From Mesorhizobium sp. 131-2-1 (GTDB lineage Bacteria > Pseudomonadota > Alphaproteobacteria > Rhizobiales > Rhizobiaceae): a stretch of 64,000 bases of DNA. This document shows positions 17,668 to 25,911 of the stretch, one piece after another. Position 1 is the first letter of the stretch, and every line of letters starts with the position of its first letter. The stretch spans positions 5,704,501 through 5,768,500 of the forward strand of contig NZ_AP023247.1 in NCBI RefSeq assembly GCF_016756535.1, in the 5' to 3' direction. A program made the position numbers and the translations under genes. The notes beneath the pieces were generated by a model. It did no database searches, was not told where the DNA came from, and saw only the letters and a list, made by a program, of their open reading frames with translations.

Positions 17668-17925
17668 TTATTCGGACGGCTTGTCGTCCGATTTCGTCTC
17701 GTGCTCGCTGGCCTCGGCCGCCTCTTCGAGGCGCGACGCGATCAATTCCTTGATATCGCCGACCTCTTCCTGAATCTCCTCCAGCAGAATGCCTTCCTCG
17801 GCCGCCTTGGCCGCGCATTCCCTGGCGAGAGCCTCGGCCTGCGTCTCGATCTTTACCGGCGAGTGCTGGCAATGAACTTTCTCGCCAATCCAACCCTGCA
17901 AGAACTCGATCGCATGTTCACTCAT
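17668..17925 (-). CDS. DUF768 family protein
   Basis: An 85-residue acidic protein (MSEHAIEFLQGWIGEKVHCQ, then LARECAAKAAEEGILLEEIQ and EEVGDIKELIASRLEEAAE). The pattern FLxxW near the N-terminus and the A-x-EGI-x-x-EEI-x-EEVG motif match DUF768, a short family found almost only in Mesorhizobium, with no known role. The tail is Asp/Glu/Lys-rich and probably disordered. Confidence 0.7.
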   Translation of the reverse strand: MSEHAIEFLQGWIGEKVHCQHSPVKIETQAEALARECAAKAAEEGILLEEIQEEVGDIKELIASRLEEAAEASEHETKSDDKPSE

Positions 17926-18381
17926 ACTGCTTTTCCCTAACGGCTATGCCGGTTGGTAATCATAAACGTCGGCACCCCGCAAAAGATGCATACCCCTATT
18001 GCAGCCGAGTCGCGCCCGGCCGGCAAGCCGGTCTTGTCCGAGGTCCACAGCGTGCGGGAAGGGGGAAGGTTCAAGGAACACGTTCTGATCGTTGAGGATG
18101 ATGGTGGCGGTGGCTGGGATACCCAGCATCATACTATTGTTTCTATTTTGCTTTTCCGGTTTTCGGACCGATTTGCATCACAATAGGTGTCAGCACATTC
18201 GCGGCGCCGTCGACCACCCAATGGCTGGGGCGCGTCGCCGAGGCCGCCGGTATATAGTGATATCCTCATGCGATGTCGACTCTCCTGGTTCCGGTGCTTC
18301 TTTCCGCCGCAACGAGGGGTCCGCCTGGGTTGGCCGTCGGCATCGACCCGGATGTTGTGCGGCGTGTGCCGCGCATCCTTC
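17926..18381. other. Intergenic region without a convincing gene
   Basis: About 455 bp between the DUF768 gene and the last gene of the ABC operon. Open frames here lack family similarity or a start signal. It contains the AT-rich repeat described separately at 18125-18198. Confidence 0.6.
18125..18198. repeat. AT-rich dispersed element, copy A
   Basis: Contains TATTGT-TCTATT-TTTT-GTTT and then ATTTGCATCACAATAGG and TGTCA, ending in GCACATT. The same order recurs at 32390-32468, where a 10-base insertion separates TGTCA from GCACATT. On the minus strand the shared core reads TGACACCTATTGTGAT, which has the look of an operator/promoter region. Confidence 0.6.
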
Positions 18382-19293
18382 CTAGCGCTCGAAAGGCTCT
18401 CCCAGCGAAGCCACGCCGTTGAGCTTGAGCAGGCGCCGGTTCGAAGAGATGATGCCAAGCACGATGACGGTCACGAGATAAGGCAGGCTCGACAGAAGTT
18501 GCGAGGAAACGTCCAGCCCGGTCGCCTGGGCCGCCAGGCTTGCCAGGGACACGGCGCCGAAGAGGCACGCACCGAGAAAGATGCGGCTGGTGAGCCAGGT
18601 GCCGAAGACGACGAGGGCAATCGCTATCCAGCCGCGCCCGGCGATCATGCCATCGGCCCACAGCGGCGTGTAGACCACGGCCGCGTAGGCGCCGGCGAAC
18701 CCCGCCAGCACGCCTCCAAAGGCGACGGCGGCGAAGCGCACGGCGATCACCGGATAGCCGAGCGCATGGGCCGCCTTGGGGTTCTCGCCGACGGCGCGGA
18801 CGACGAGGCCGGTCTTGGTGTAGGCGAACATCGCCCAGATGGCGACGGTCGCGACAAGCGAAAGCCACACGACAACGTCCTGGACGAACAGGCCGCCGAA
18901 GACCGGGATATCCGAAAGCCATGGCAGCGAAAGCTTCGGAAGCCCCTTGACCGTGAGGCTCTCATAACTCTTGCCGAACAACGCCGAGAGGCCCTGGCCG
19001 AGTATGCCTATGGCGAGTCCCACCGCGACCTGGTTGGCGCGGAATCCCAGCGCGATGACGGCAAAGACAAGGGAAAGCGCAGCGCTGGCGAGGCCCGCGG
19101 CGACGAAACCGAGGAGATGCCCGCCGCCGTGATAGACGACGATGAAGGCGATGACCGCGCCGAGGGCCATCAGTCCCTCCACGCCGAGATTGAGGACGCC
19201 GGCCCGCTCGGCCACCAGTTCGCCGAGCGCCGCCAGAAGGAACGGCGTAGCCGCCGCCAGCATCCCGGCGACGATGAACTCGATGGCGTTCAT
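18382..19293 (-). CDS. Nucleoside-type ABC transporter permease 2
   Basis: A 303-residue membrane permease of the BMP-family importer group (NupC/YufQ/RbsC-related). It has about 8-10 hydrophobic segments (EFIVAGMLAAATPFLLAALG, VVRAVGENPKAAHALGYP, GVLAGFAGAYAAVVYTPLW). The characteristic N-terminal ERAGVLNLGVEGLMALGA loop contacts the ATPase subunit. Its start overlaps the end of permease 1 by ATGA. It is the last gene of the eight-gene operon. The importer type is clear; the substrate (purine nucleoside or base) is inferred from the operon. Confidence 0.88.
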   Translation of the reverse strand: MNAIEFIVAGMLAAATPFLLAALGELVAERAGVLNLGVEGLMALGAVIAFIVVYHGGGHLLGFVAAGLASAALSLVFAVIALGFRANQVAVGLAIGILGQGLSALFGKSYESLTVKGLPKLSLPWLSDIPVFGGLFVQDVVVWLSLVATVAIWAMFAYTKTGLVVRAVGENPKAAHALGYPVIAVRFAAVAFGGVLAGFAGAYAAVVYTPLWADGMIAGRGWIAIALVVFGTWLTSRIFLGACLFGAVSLASLAAQATGLDVSSQLLSSLPYLVTVIVLGIISSNRRLLKLNGVASLGEPFER

Positions 19294-20384
19294 GACGTGC
19301 GTCCGTGGGCGGCATGGCGCCAGACGAGCCGGTAGCGGACGAAGGCGATGGCGACGAGATAGGCGAGCAGCAGGCTGCCCTGGAAGACCCGGACCGCGGC
19401 AACCGGCAGGTTTGCCGAGACCATGGCGTTGTCGCCACCGATATAGAGGGCCGCCATGAGCAGCGCGGAAAAGACGATGCCGATCGGGTGAAGGCCACCG
19501 AGATAGGCGACGATGATGGCGGCATAGCCGTAGCCGGTCGAGATGGAGCGCTGCAACTGGCCAAGCGGACCTGCCACCTCGGCGGCTCCGGCGAGGCCTG
19601 CCGCGAAGCCGCCGATGAGCAGCGACAGCCAGATCGCGCGTCCTTCGTTGAAGCCGGCGTATCCGGCTGCGTGCGGCGCGAGGCCGCCGACCTGCAGCTT
19701 GTAGCCCGCGAAACTCCTCTGCATGAAAACCCAGGCCGCGATGGAGAACGCGCCGGCGACAAGCAGTGAGACGTTGACACGGGTGCCGGGGATCAGGAGC
19801 GGCACCATCGCGTCATACTGGAACATCACCGATTGCGGGAAGTTGAAGCCGTTCGGGTCCTTCCAGGGTCCGAGAAGCAGGTAGTTGAGGACTTGCGCCG
19901 CAACGAACGCCAGCATGAGTGACACGAGAATCTCGTTGGCGTTGAGCCTCACGCGCCAGAAGGCCGTGAGCGACGCCCACAGCGCGCCACCCAACGCACC
20001 GATGACGAGCATCGAGGGCCAGATCCACTGGCCTGTGGCCTGCGGGAACCAGATGGGAATGGCCGATGCGAAGATCGCGCCGAGGATGAACTGGCCCTCG
20101 GCGCCGATGTTGAAGACCTTGGCGCGAAAGCCAATCGCAAGCCCCTGCGCGATCAGCAGGAGCGGTCCGGTCTTCAGCAGGACTTCCGAGAACGAGGCCC
20201 AGGACAGGAAAGGCTCCAGAAGCATCGCGTGGAAAACGGCGACCGGATCGCGGCCCATCAGCAGGTAGAGGCCGAGATTGAGGAGCGTCGCAAGACCGAG
20301 CGCCGCGGGCGCGGCGACCAGCTTCATGGCAAGCGAGGCATGCTCCCGGCGAACCAGAACGGGAAGGAACGGCAGAGCGCTCAT
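19290..20384 (-). CDS. Nucleoside-type ABC transporter permease 1
   Basis: A 364-residue inner-membrane permease, the partner of the gene at 18382. It shows multiple transmembrane segments, the family loop KVFNIGAEGQFILGAIFAS, the ANEILVSLMLAFVA region and GFNEGRAIWLSLLIGGFAAG. The pairing of a longer and a shorter permease is usual for BMP-type nucleoside importers (NupB/NupC, YufP/YufQ). Start and stop overlap its neighbours by four bases on both sides, indicating translational coupling. Confidence 0.88.
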   Translation of the reverse strand: MSALPFLPVLVRREHASLAMKLVAAPAALGLATLLNLGLYLLMGRDPVAVFHAMLLEPFLSWASFSEVLLKTGPLLLIAQGLAIGFRAKVFNIGAEGQFILGAIFASAIPIWFPQATGQWIWPSMLVIGALGGALWASLTAFWRVRLNANEILVSLMLAFVAAQVLNYLLLGPWKDPNGFNFPQSVMFQYDAMVPLLIPGTRVNVSLLVAGAFSIAAWVFMQRSFAGYKLQVGGLAPHAAGYAGFNEGRAIWLSLLIGGFAAGLAGAAEVAGPLGQLQRSISTGYGYAAIIVAYLGGLHPIGIVFSALLMAALYIGGDNAMVSANLPVAAVRVFQGSLLLAYLVAIAFVRYRLVWRHAAHGRTS

Positions 20385-21910
20385 GCAGGGACCTTCCCGG
20401 CCGTCGAATGCGCGCCGATCATGTAGCGACCTATCTCCTCGGGCCTGGTATCGCGCGTCACCAGCGGCGGGCTCAGCCGGCCCTGATGGATCACCTGGAT
20501 CGAATCGCAGAGTTCGAACAGTTCCTCCAGTTCCTCCGAAATGACGAGGATGGCCATGCCTTCGTTGCGCAGGGCGACGAGGCGCCGGCGGATGGCGGAG
20601 GCCGCGCCGATGTCGACGCCCCAGGTGGGTTGCGCCACGAACAGCAATTTCGGGGACAGCATGATCTCGCGGCCGACGATGAACTTTTGCAGATTGCCGC
20701 CCGAAAGAGCGCCGGCCTCCGCTTCGGAACCGGGTGTGCGCACGTCGTATTGCCGGATGCAGTCCTCGGTGAAAGCCTTGGCCCGGGCCGTGTCGACAAG
20801 GCCGCGTTTCAAAAGGCCGAACGGATGGGCGGTCAGAAGGCTGTTGAGGGCGAGCGACATCTCCGGCACCGCGCCGCGGCCGAGCCTTTCCTCCGGAACG
20901 AAAGCGAAGCCCAGCCGGCGGCGGGCCGCCGCATCGAGCGCGCCGACATCCTTTCCCATCATGTAGATGCGATCGGACTTCTCGCGCGGCAGAACCGTTT
21001 CGCCTGAAATCAGCGCTGCGAGTTCGCTCTGTCCGTTGCCCGATATGCCCGCGATGCCGAGGATCTCGCCGGCCCGGACCGTCAGACTGACGTCGCTAAG
21101 CGACGCGGCGAAGGGATCGTCCGGCTGATGGTCGAGGCCGATGATCTCGAGGCGCTTTTCTCCGCCGGAATGCGCCAGCGCCGGCATGGGCTGCGGCATG
21201 TCGCGGCCGATCATCATACGGGCGAGGTCGTGCGTGTCATGGTCGCGCGGGTCAACATGGCCGGTGACGCGCCCGCTGCGCAGGATGGTCGCGCGGTCGC
21301 AGACCGCGCGGATCTCCTCCAGCTTGTGGGAGATGAACAGGATGGAAACCCCGCCGTCGCGCAGCCGCCGCAAGGTCTCGAACAGCTTACCCACCGATTG
21401 CGGCGGCAGGACGGAGGTCGGTTCGTCGAGGATCAGGAGCTGGGGTTCGGTCATCAGGCAGCGGATGATTTCCACCCGCTGCCGCTCCCCGACCGAGAGC
21501 GCGTGGACATGGGCGAGCGGATCGACCTCGAGTCCGAAGTCGCGGCCGAGGGTACGGATGCGCTCCGCAAGATCCGATTTGCCCCTCGGCACGACCAGCC
21601 GGATGTTCTCCACCACCGTCAGCGTCTCGAACAGGGAGAAATGCTGGAACACCATGCCGATCCCCTTGCGCCTCGCATCCGCGGGGGACGCGAGGGCCAG
21701 GGGTTCTCCTTTCCAGCTCACCGTTCCGGCGTCCGGCTGCTCGACGCCGTAGATCAGCTTCATCAGCGTCGACTTGCCCGCTCCGTTTTCCCCGAGGATC
21801 GCGTGGATCGAGCGGGGAGCCACGTCCAGATCGATGTCTCGATTGGCATGGATCTGGCCGTAGCTCTTGGAGATGCCGCGCAGCGACAGGAGCGGGACGG
21901 TCATGGTCAC
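20381..21910 (-). CDS. Nucleoside-type ABC transporter ATP-binding protein (double ATPase)
   Basis: A 509-residue protein with two ABC ATPase domains in one chain, as in NupA and the sugar ATPases RbsA/XylG. Domain 1 has Walker A GENGAGKSTLMKLIYG, signature LSVGERQRVEI and Walker B LLILDEPTSVL. Domain 2 has a degenerate P-loop GISGNGQSELAALISG and signature ALSGGNLQKFIVGRE, with the following Walker B region LLFVAQPTWGVDIGA atypical (QPT instead of EPT). Domain 2 is thus probably catalytically weak, as is usual in this family. It energises import by the neighbouring permeases. Confidence 0.92.
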   Translation of the reverse strand: MTMTVPLLSLRGISKSYGQIHANRDIDLDVAPRSIHAILGENGAGKSTLMKLIYGVEQPDAGTVSWKGEPLALASPADARRKGIGMVFQHFSLFETLTVVENIRLVVPRGKSDLAERIRTLGRDFGLEVDPLAHVHALSVGERQRVEIIRCLMTEPQLLILDEPTSVLPPQSVGKLFETLRRLRDGGVSILFISHKLEEIRAVCDRATILRSGRVTGHVDPRDHDTHDLARMMIGRDMPQPMPALAHSGGEKRLEIIGLDHQPDDPFAASLSDVSLTVRAGEILGIAGISGNGQSELAALISGETVLPREKSDRIYMMGKDVGALDAAARRRLGFAFVPEERLGRGAVPEMSLALNSLLTAHPFGLLKRGLVDTARAKAFTEDCIRQYDVRTPGSEAEAGALSGGNLQKFIVGREIMLSPKLLFVAQPTWGVDIGAASAIRRRLVALRNEGMAILVISEELEELFELCDSIQVIHQGRLSPPLVTRDTRPEEIGRYMIGAHSTAGKVPA

Positions 21911-23004
21911 TTGGGCAGCGGCGTGGTGACACCCTTGACGTGCCAGTCCATGGCCACGATCTCGGCCACGGTCATCGTCTTGCCGGCGCCGACGGCCTCG
22001 CTGCCGTCGGCCTTGGCGATCGGGCCGGTAAAGGGCGAGAAGCTGCCGTCGGCGATCTTGGCTTCGACCTCCTTGATCTTGGTCATCATGTCGGCCGGGA
22101 TGCCCGGGTTCCAGTCAACGACCTCGACCACCTTGTCGCCGACACCCAGGAAAGCGTTGGCGCCCTTGAAGTTGCCGGCGATGTGGGCGTCGACCGAGGC
22201 TTTGAAGAAGGGCGACCAGTCCGTCGCGACACAGCCGAGATAGGTCTTGGGCGCGTATTTCTTCATCGACGAGTTGAGGTTGAAGGCGGGGACGCCGGCT
22301 TCCTCGCAGGCCGAGACGACGGAAGGTGTGTCCTGCGCGTTGGAGAAGATCACGTCGCATTTCTGCGCCAGTAGCGCCTTGGCGGCCTCCTGCTCTTTGG
22401 CCGGATCGAACCAGGAGTTCACCCATACGACCGAAACCTCGACATCGGGCTTCACCGCCTGCGCTCCCAGCGTGAAAGCGTTGATGGAAGTGATCAGCTC
22501 GGGAATGGCGAAGGCGGAAACCGAGCCAAGCTTGCCGGTCTTGGAAAGCGCCGCCGCCGCCATGCCCATCAGGTAGGTCCCCTGGGAATATTGGGCCGCG
22601 AAGGGCGAGAAGTTCGGCGCCACCTGGAACCCGGAAGCATGCAGCACGGTGACGTCGGGATTGCGGCGCGCGATCTGCAGGGCGCCGTTCTGATAGCCGA
22701 AGGACCCTGCGATCAGGAACTTGTTCCCGTCGGCGACCGCCTTGTTCATGATCCGGTCGGCATCGGGTCCTTCCTGTATGTTCTCGATGATGGTCACCTT
22801 CACCTTGTCGCCATAGGCCGCCTTCACCGGTTCGAGCCCGTCGGCGAGCGCGCGACCCCAGCCGACATCGCCGACCGGCGACGGGACCACAAGCACGATG
22901 CCCAAAGGTTCGTCGGCGGCAAGCACGCGGCCGCCCAGCGTTGCGACGAGCCCGGAGGCGGCCGCGCCCTTCATCAATGTTCTGCGGGTCAGATTTATCA
23001 GCAT
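21907..23004 (-). CDS. BMP-family periplasmic substrate-binding protein
   Basis: A 365-residue periplasmic binding protein of the basic membrane protein (BMP/PnrA/Med) family, which binds purine nucleosides or related compounds. The N-terminus NLTRRTLMKGAAASGLVATL has a twin-arginine-like signal; mature residues begin near ADEPLGIVLVV. Family stretches include GDVGWGRALADGLEPVKAAYG, YSQGTYLMGMAAAALSKTGK, LITSINAFTLGAQAVKPDVE and VNSWFDPAKEQEAAKALLAQ. It lies between the deaminase (24-bp gap) and the ATPase (4-bp overlap). The ligand is inferred to be a purine or methylated purine from the operon. Confidence 0.9.
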   Translation of the reverse strand: MLINLTRRTLMKGAAASGLVATLGGRVLAADEPLGIVLVVPSPVGDVGWGRALADGLEPVKAAYGDKVKVTIIENIQEGPDADRIMNKAVADGNKFLIAGSFGYQNGALQIARRNPDVTVLHASGFQVAPNFSPFAAQYSQGTYLMGMAAAALSKTGKLGSVSAFAIPELITSINAFTLGAQAVKPDVEVSVVWVNSWFDPAKEQEAAKALLAQKCDVIFSNAQDTPSVVSACEEAGVPAFNLNSSMKKYAPKTYLGCVATDWSPFFKASVDAHIAGNFKGANAFLGVGDKVVEVVDWNPGIPADMMTKIKEVEAKIADGSFSPFTGPIAKADGSEAVGAGKTMTVAEIVAMDWHVKGVTTPLPK

Positions 23005-23028
23005 GTCAGTTCCCCTTTGTTTTGGTTT

Positions 23029-24408
23029 CTAGAATTCCACGGTCGCGAGCGCCGCCTCGGCCTCTGCAAACAGCCGAGCCTCGTCGAGCCCCGGGAACTC
23101 GCCCTTGGCCCAGACGATGCGGCCGTTGATCATCGTCATGTCGGTCGGCGCGCTGATGCCCACCTTGGCCAGCAGGCTCAGCGGATCGTGCCGCGTGCCG
23201 ACATAGTCCATGCGCCGCGTGTCGATGGCGAAAAGGTCGGCGGCCATGCCGGGCGCCAGCCTGCCGATGTCGCCGCGCCCGAGCAGCGCCGCGCCCCCGG
23301 TCGTCGCATAGCCGAGGAAATCGGTCGGTGGCGGAACCGGATGCTCGCGTGTCGACGCCGACAGGCATTGCAGCATGTAGGCGGAATGGATGCAGTGCAT
23401 CAGGTTCGAATTGTCGTTCGAGGCGGCACCGTCGCAGCCCAGCCCCACATTGAGCCCGAAGGCCGACATCGCCGGGATGTCGGTGATTTCGGCGCCGACG
23501 AGATAGACCGGCTCCGGACAGTGCGCGACGCCGGTGCCGCTGGCGGCCATCTTGCGCAATTCGTCGTGGCTCAGCTCCCAGCAATGGGCATAGAAGGCAT
23601 CGGGCCCGCAAAAGCCGATCTCCGCGCAATAGTCCACCGTGCGCATGCCGTGACGGGCCTCGATGACCGGGCTTTCGCCCTCGCCGACATGGGTATGCAT
23701 ACGCACTCCGCGGTCGCGCGCCAGCGCCACCGATTCCACGAACGTCTCGCGATAGCAGTTGACCGGTTGGCATGGCGCGACGGCAACCTGGCGCATGCTG
23801 AACGGGCCGGCATCATGGTAGGTGTCGATCAACCGGGCACAGTCGGCGATGAATTCGTCCGTCGTTTCCAGCATGGCGTCGGGGATGGTCGAGCCTTGCG
23901 ATTTCGGCAGCGTGTTGCCGCCGCGTCCGGCATGGAAGCGCATGCCGAGGAGTTCGGCCGCTTCGAACTGCCGGTCGATCAGCCGTTTGCCGGCATGCCG
24001 CGGAAAGCAATACTGATGGTCGAATGCCGTCGTGCAGCCGTGCTTTATCAGCTCGGCCATCGCGGTCACCGACGCGTGGTAGAAGCATTCCTCGTTCAGC
24101 CGCGAGAAGATGGGATAGATCCGGTCGAGCCATTCGATGACCGACAGCTTCGTCCAGTCCAGATCGGCGCGGTTGCGCACGAAGCACTGAAAGAAGTGGT
24201 GATGGGTGTTGACGAGGCCGGGATAGACGAACCAGCCGGCGGCGTCCCGCGCGACGGTGCCGGCGGGCAGCTCGCCCTTGTCGAGGCCTTCTCCGATGGC
24301 CCGTATCGCCGGCCCGTCGGTCAGGACATCGACATTGCGCCGGACGCCGGGACCGTTGCCCTCGTCGACGATGACCGCAGCGCAGTTCTTCAGCAGATAG
24401 CCCGCCAT
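23029..24408 (-). CDS. 8-oxoguanine deaminase-like amidohydrolase
   Basis: A 459-residue metal-dependent amidohydrolase of the TrzN/AtzB/8-oxoguanine deaminase group. Metal ligands are visible in VYPGLVNTHHHFFQ (H-x-H at residues 69 and 71), HTHVGEGE, the His of FYAHCWELSHDELRKMA and the Asp of VGLGCDGAASNDNSNLM. The THHHFFQ form resembles 8-oxoguanine deaminase, which converts 8-oxoguanine to urate, more than guanine deaminase (which has a PGFVDTHIH-type motif). Isocytosine or hydroxy-triazine deamination is an alternative. It starts one base after the GST gene stop, in the middle of a purine-like operon, which supports a purine substrate. Confidence 0.8.
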   Translation of the reverse strand: MAGYLLKNCAAVIVDEGNGPGVRRNVDVLTDGPAIRAIGEGLDKGELPAGTVARDAAGWFVYPGLVNTHHHFFQCFVRNRADLDWTKLSVIEWLDRIYPIFSRLNEECFYHASVTAMAELIKHGCTTAFDHQYCFPRHAGKRLIDRQFEAAELLGMRFHAGRGGNTLPKSQGSTIPDAMLETTDEFIADCARLIDTYHDAGPFSMRQVAVAPCQPVNCYRETFVESVALARDRGVRMHTHVGEGESPVIEARHGMRTVDYCAEIGFCGPDAFYAHCWELSHDELRKMAASGTGVAHCPEPVYLVGAEITDIPAMSAFGLNVGLGCDGAASNDNSNLMHCIHSAYMLQCLSASTREHPVPPPTDFLGYATTGGAALLGRGDIGRLAPGMAADLFAIDTRRMDYVGTRHDPLSLLAKVGISAPTDMTMINGRIVWAKGEFPGLDEARLFAEAEAALATVEF

Positions 24409-24409
24409 G

Positions 24410-25069
24410 TCAGGCCTCGCCGACTTCTGGGACGGGCTCGGGCTTCAGCTCGTGCAGCCGGTGGATGCCGGGCATCTCGATGAAGCCCTCTATGGCGCGG
24501 ATCGCCCGCGACCAGAGCCGGATCGCGGGATAGGGATCGAGCGAAACACCGCCGTCCGGCGCCAGCGCCACATAGGGAAAGCAGGCGATGTCGGCGATCG
24601 TCGGCCGGTCCGACGCAAGGAAGCGCTGGCCGCGGATATGCTGTTCGACGAGGCCGGCTTCCAGTTCCCGCAGGGCCGCTGTCCCCTGCCCCTGAAGGGC
24701 AGCGATATTGCCCGGACGCAGCAGCATCTCGTGCAGCCGCGCCGCCCCCAAGCTGGCGGTCAGCCGATGCGAGAAGGAAAGCCATTGCTGGACGCGCGCC
24801 GCCTGCCCGGGCGTGTCGTTGCCCAGCCATTGCGGCGGCGCCTTCGCGGCGAGGTAGACCAGCATGGCCGAGGATTCGGTCAGGACGAGGTCGCCATCCT
24901 CCAGGATCGGGATCGAACCCGCCGGGTTGAGCGCCATGAGCTCGGGACCGCGATGCTCGGCGCCGGGATGGAAGTCGACGGGGCGGATGTCGAGCGTCAC
25001 CCCGGCCAGCGCAGCCATCAGCCGCACCTTGTAGCAACTCGGCGACAGCACGTAGTCGTAGAGCTTCAT
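24410..25069 (-). CDS. Glutathione S-transferase-like protein (NdmE-like by context)
   Basis: A 219-residue GST-fold protein. The N-terminal thioredoxin-like domain has MKLYDYVLSPSCYKVRLMAA, NPAGSIPILEDGDLVLTESS (cis-Pro and glutathione-binding Glu-Ser) and a helical C-terminal domain with DRPTIADIACFPYVALAPDG. In Pseudomonas putida CBB5 a GST-like protein, NdmE, is needed to hold the Rieske-less demethylase NdmC together with NdmD. The same three-part context here makes an NdmE-like structural role attractive, but an ordinary glutathione enzyme is equally compatible with the sequence. It overlaps the oxygenase gene by ATGA. Confidence 0.85.
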   Translation of the reverse strand: MKLYDYVLSPSCYKVRLMAALAGVTLDIRPVDFHPGAEHRGPELMALNPAGSIPILEDGDLVLTESSAMLVYLAAKAPPQWLGNDTPGQAARVQQWLSFSHRLTASLGAARLHEMLLRPGNIAALQGQGTAALRELEAGLVEQHIRGQRFLASDRPTIADIACFPYVALAPDGGVSLDPYPAIRLWSRAIRAIEGFIEMPGIHRLHELKPEPVPEVGEA

Positions 25070-25911
25070 TGCGCCACCAGTTGCGCGCCGTAGGTGTAGC
25101 CATGGCGTTTCAGCCAGCGCCGGTAGGCAACCGAGGTGAGGTCGGCCCGCGTGGGAATCTCCATGCCGGGATCGAGTGGCAGCAGCCCCGGAATCTGGTT
25201 CTCGAGGATCGACCGGTCCTGAACGAAGATCGTCTGCTGGAAATGGATCAGGTCCGTCATCGGTGTATCGTCGTCGAACAGCGCCATCCATGGCCAGACA
25301 TCGCACAGGTCTTCGGCAAGTGGCTGCACGAACAGCGTGATGACGTCCCATTCACCCGGGCGCGGCGGGCAGGTCTTGTAGAGGATCGAGCAGGTCGGCG
25401 CGGGCACGCGATACATGTATTCCGTGGTTATGCCGCCTTCCGCCGACTTGGCGGCCTGCGGCTGGTAGAACTTCACCTGGGTCGCCCAAACCTCGTCTTC
25501 GTCCTCGCGGATCTCGACCTTGTAGTTCTGGACCTCGGTATGCGGTTCGGCCCCCAATATGTCGGTATGCACGAAAGGAAAATGCGCGATGTCCAGGAAG
25601 TTCTCCACCGCGCGCAACGGCGAGCAGCGCACGCGCACCACCCCGACATCGACAAGCCGGCGGCCGGGCTGATCGGCCTCGGGGATCGCGAACAGCGGCT
25701 TTTGCGGGTCGCCAAGCGATGACCAGACATGGCCATAGCGGATGCAGGCCGGCAGCATGCGTCCGTTGGCGCCCGTGACCTTGGCGTTTCCGTCTTCGCC
25801 GCGCCTCACCACGATCGGCTCGCCCATCAGGGCCGTCTTGCGCCCATGCGCATCGAGCTGGCTGGCGAGGCCGACCGGATACCATTCGTCGATCATCGCG
25901 TTGCGGGTCAT
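25066..25911 (-). CDS. Rieske-less non-haem iron oxygenase catalytic subunit (NdmC-like)
   Basis: A 281-residue protein aligned with the catalytic alpha subunit of Rieske oxygenases/O- and N-demethylases. The mononuclear iron motif is intact: ENFLDIAHFPFVH gives Asp107, His110 and His115, and a C-terminal VQDRSILENQIPG is typical of the VanA/NdmA group. The N-terminus starts like a Rieske domain (IDEWYPVGLASQLDAHGRKT, LMGEPIVVRRGEDGNAKVTG), but where CPHR...CxYHGW should follow there is only CIRYGHVW, so the [2Fe-2S] ligands are gone. The Rieske centre is instead on the adjacent gene. This matches NdmC of caffeine degradation, which lacks its own Rieske domain. The substrate is inferred, not shown. 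Confidence 0.85.
   Translation of the reverse strand: MTRNAMIDEWYPVGLASQLDAHGRKTALMGEPIVVRRGEDGNAKVTGANGRMLPACIRYGHVWSSLGDPQKPLFAIPEADQPGRRLVDVGVVRVRCSPLRAVENFLDIAHFPFVHTDILGAEPHTEVQNYKVEIREDEDEVWATQVKFYQPQAAKSAEGGITTEYMYRVPAPTCSILYKTCPPRPGEWDVITLFVQPLAEDLCDVWPWMALFDDDTPMTDLIHFQQTIFVQDRSILENQIPGLLPLDPGMEIPTRADLTSVAYRRWLKRHGYTYGAQLVAQ

Noticed and set aside
18187..19335. Plus-strand open frame of 382 codons over the permease gene
   Set aside because: Arg/Gly/His/Glu-rich composition typical of an antisense shadow; the minus strand encodes a clear ABC permease.
22591..24483. Plus-strand open frame of 630 codons over the deaminase and binding-protein genes
   Set aside because: No family similarity, and it runs antisense to two well-conserved genes.
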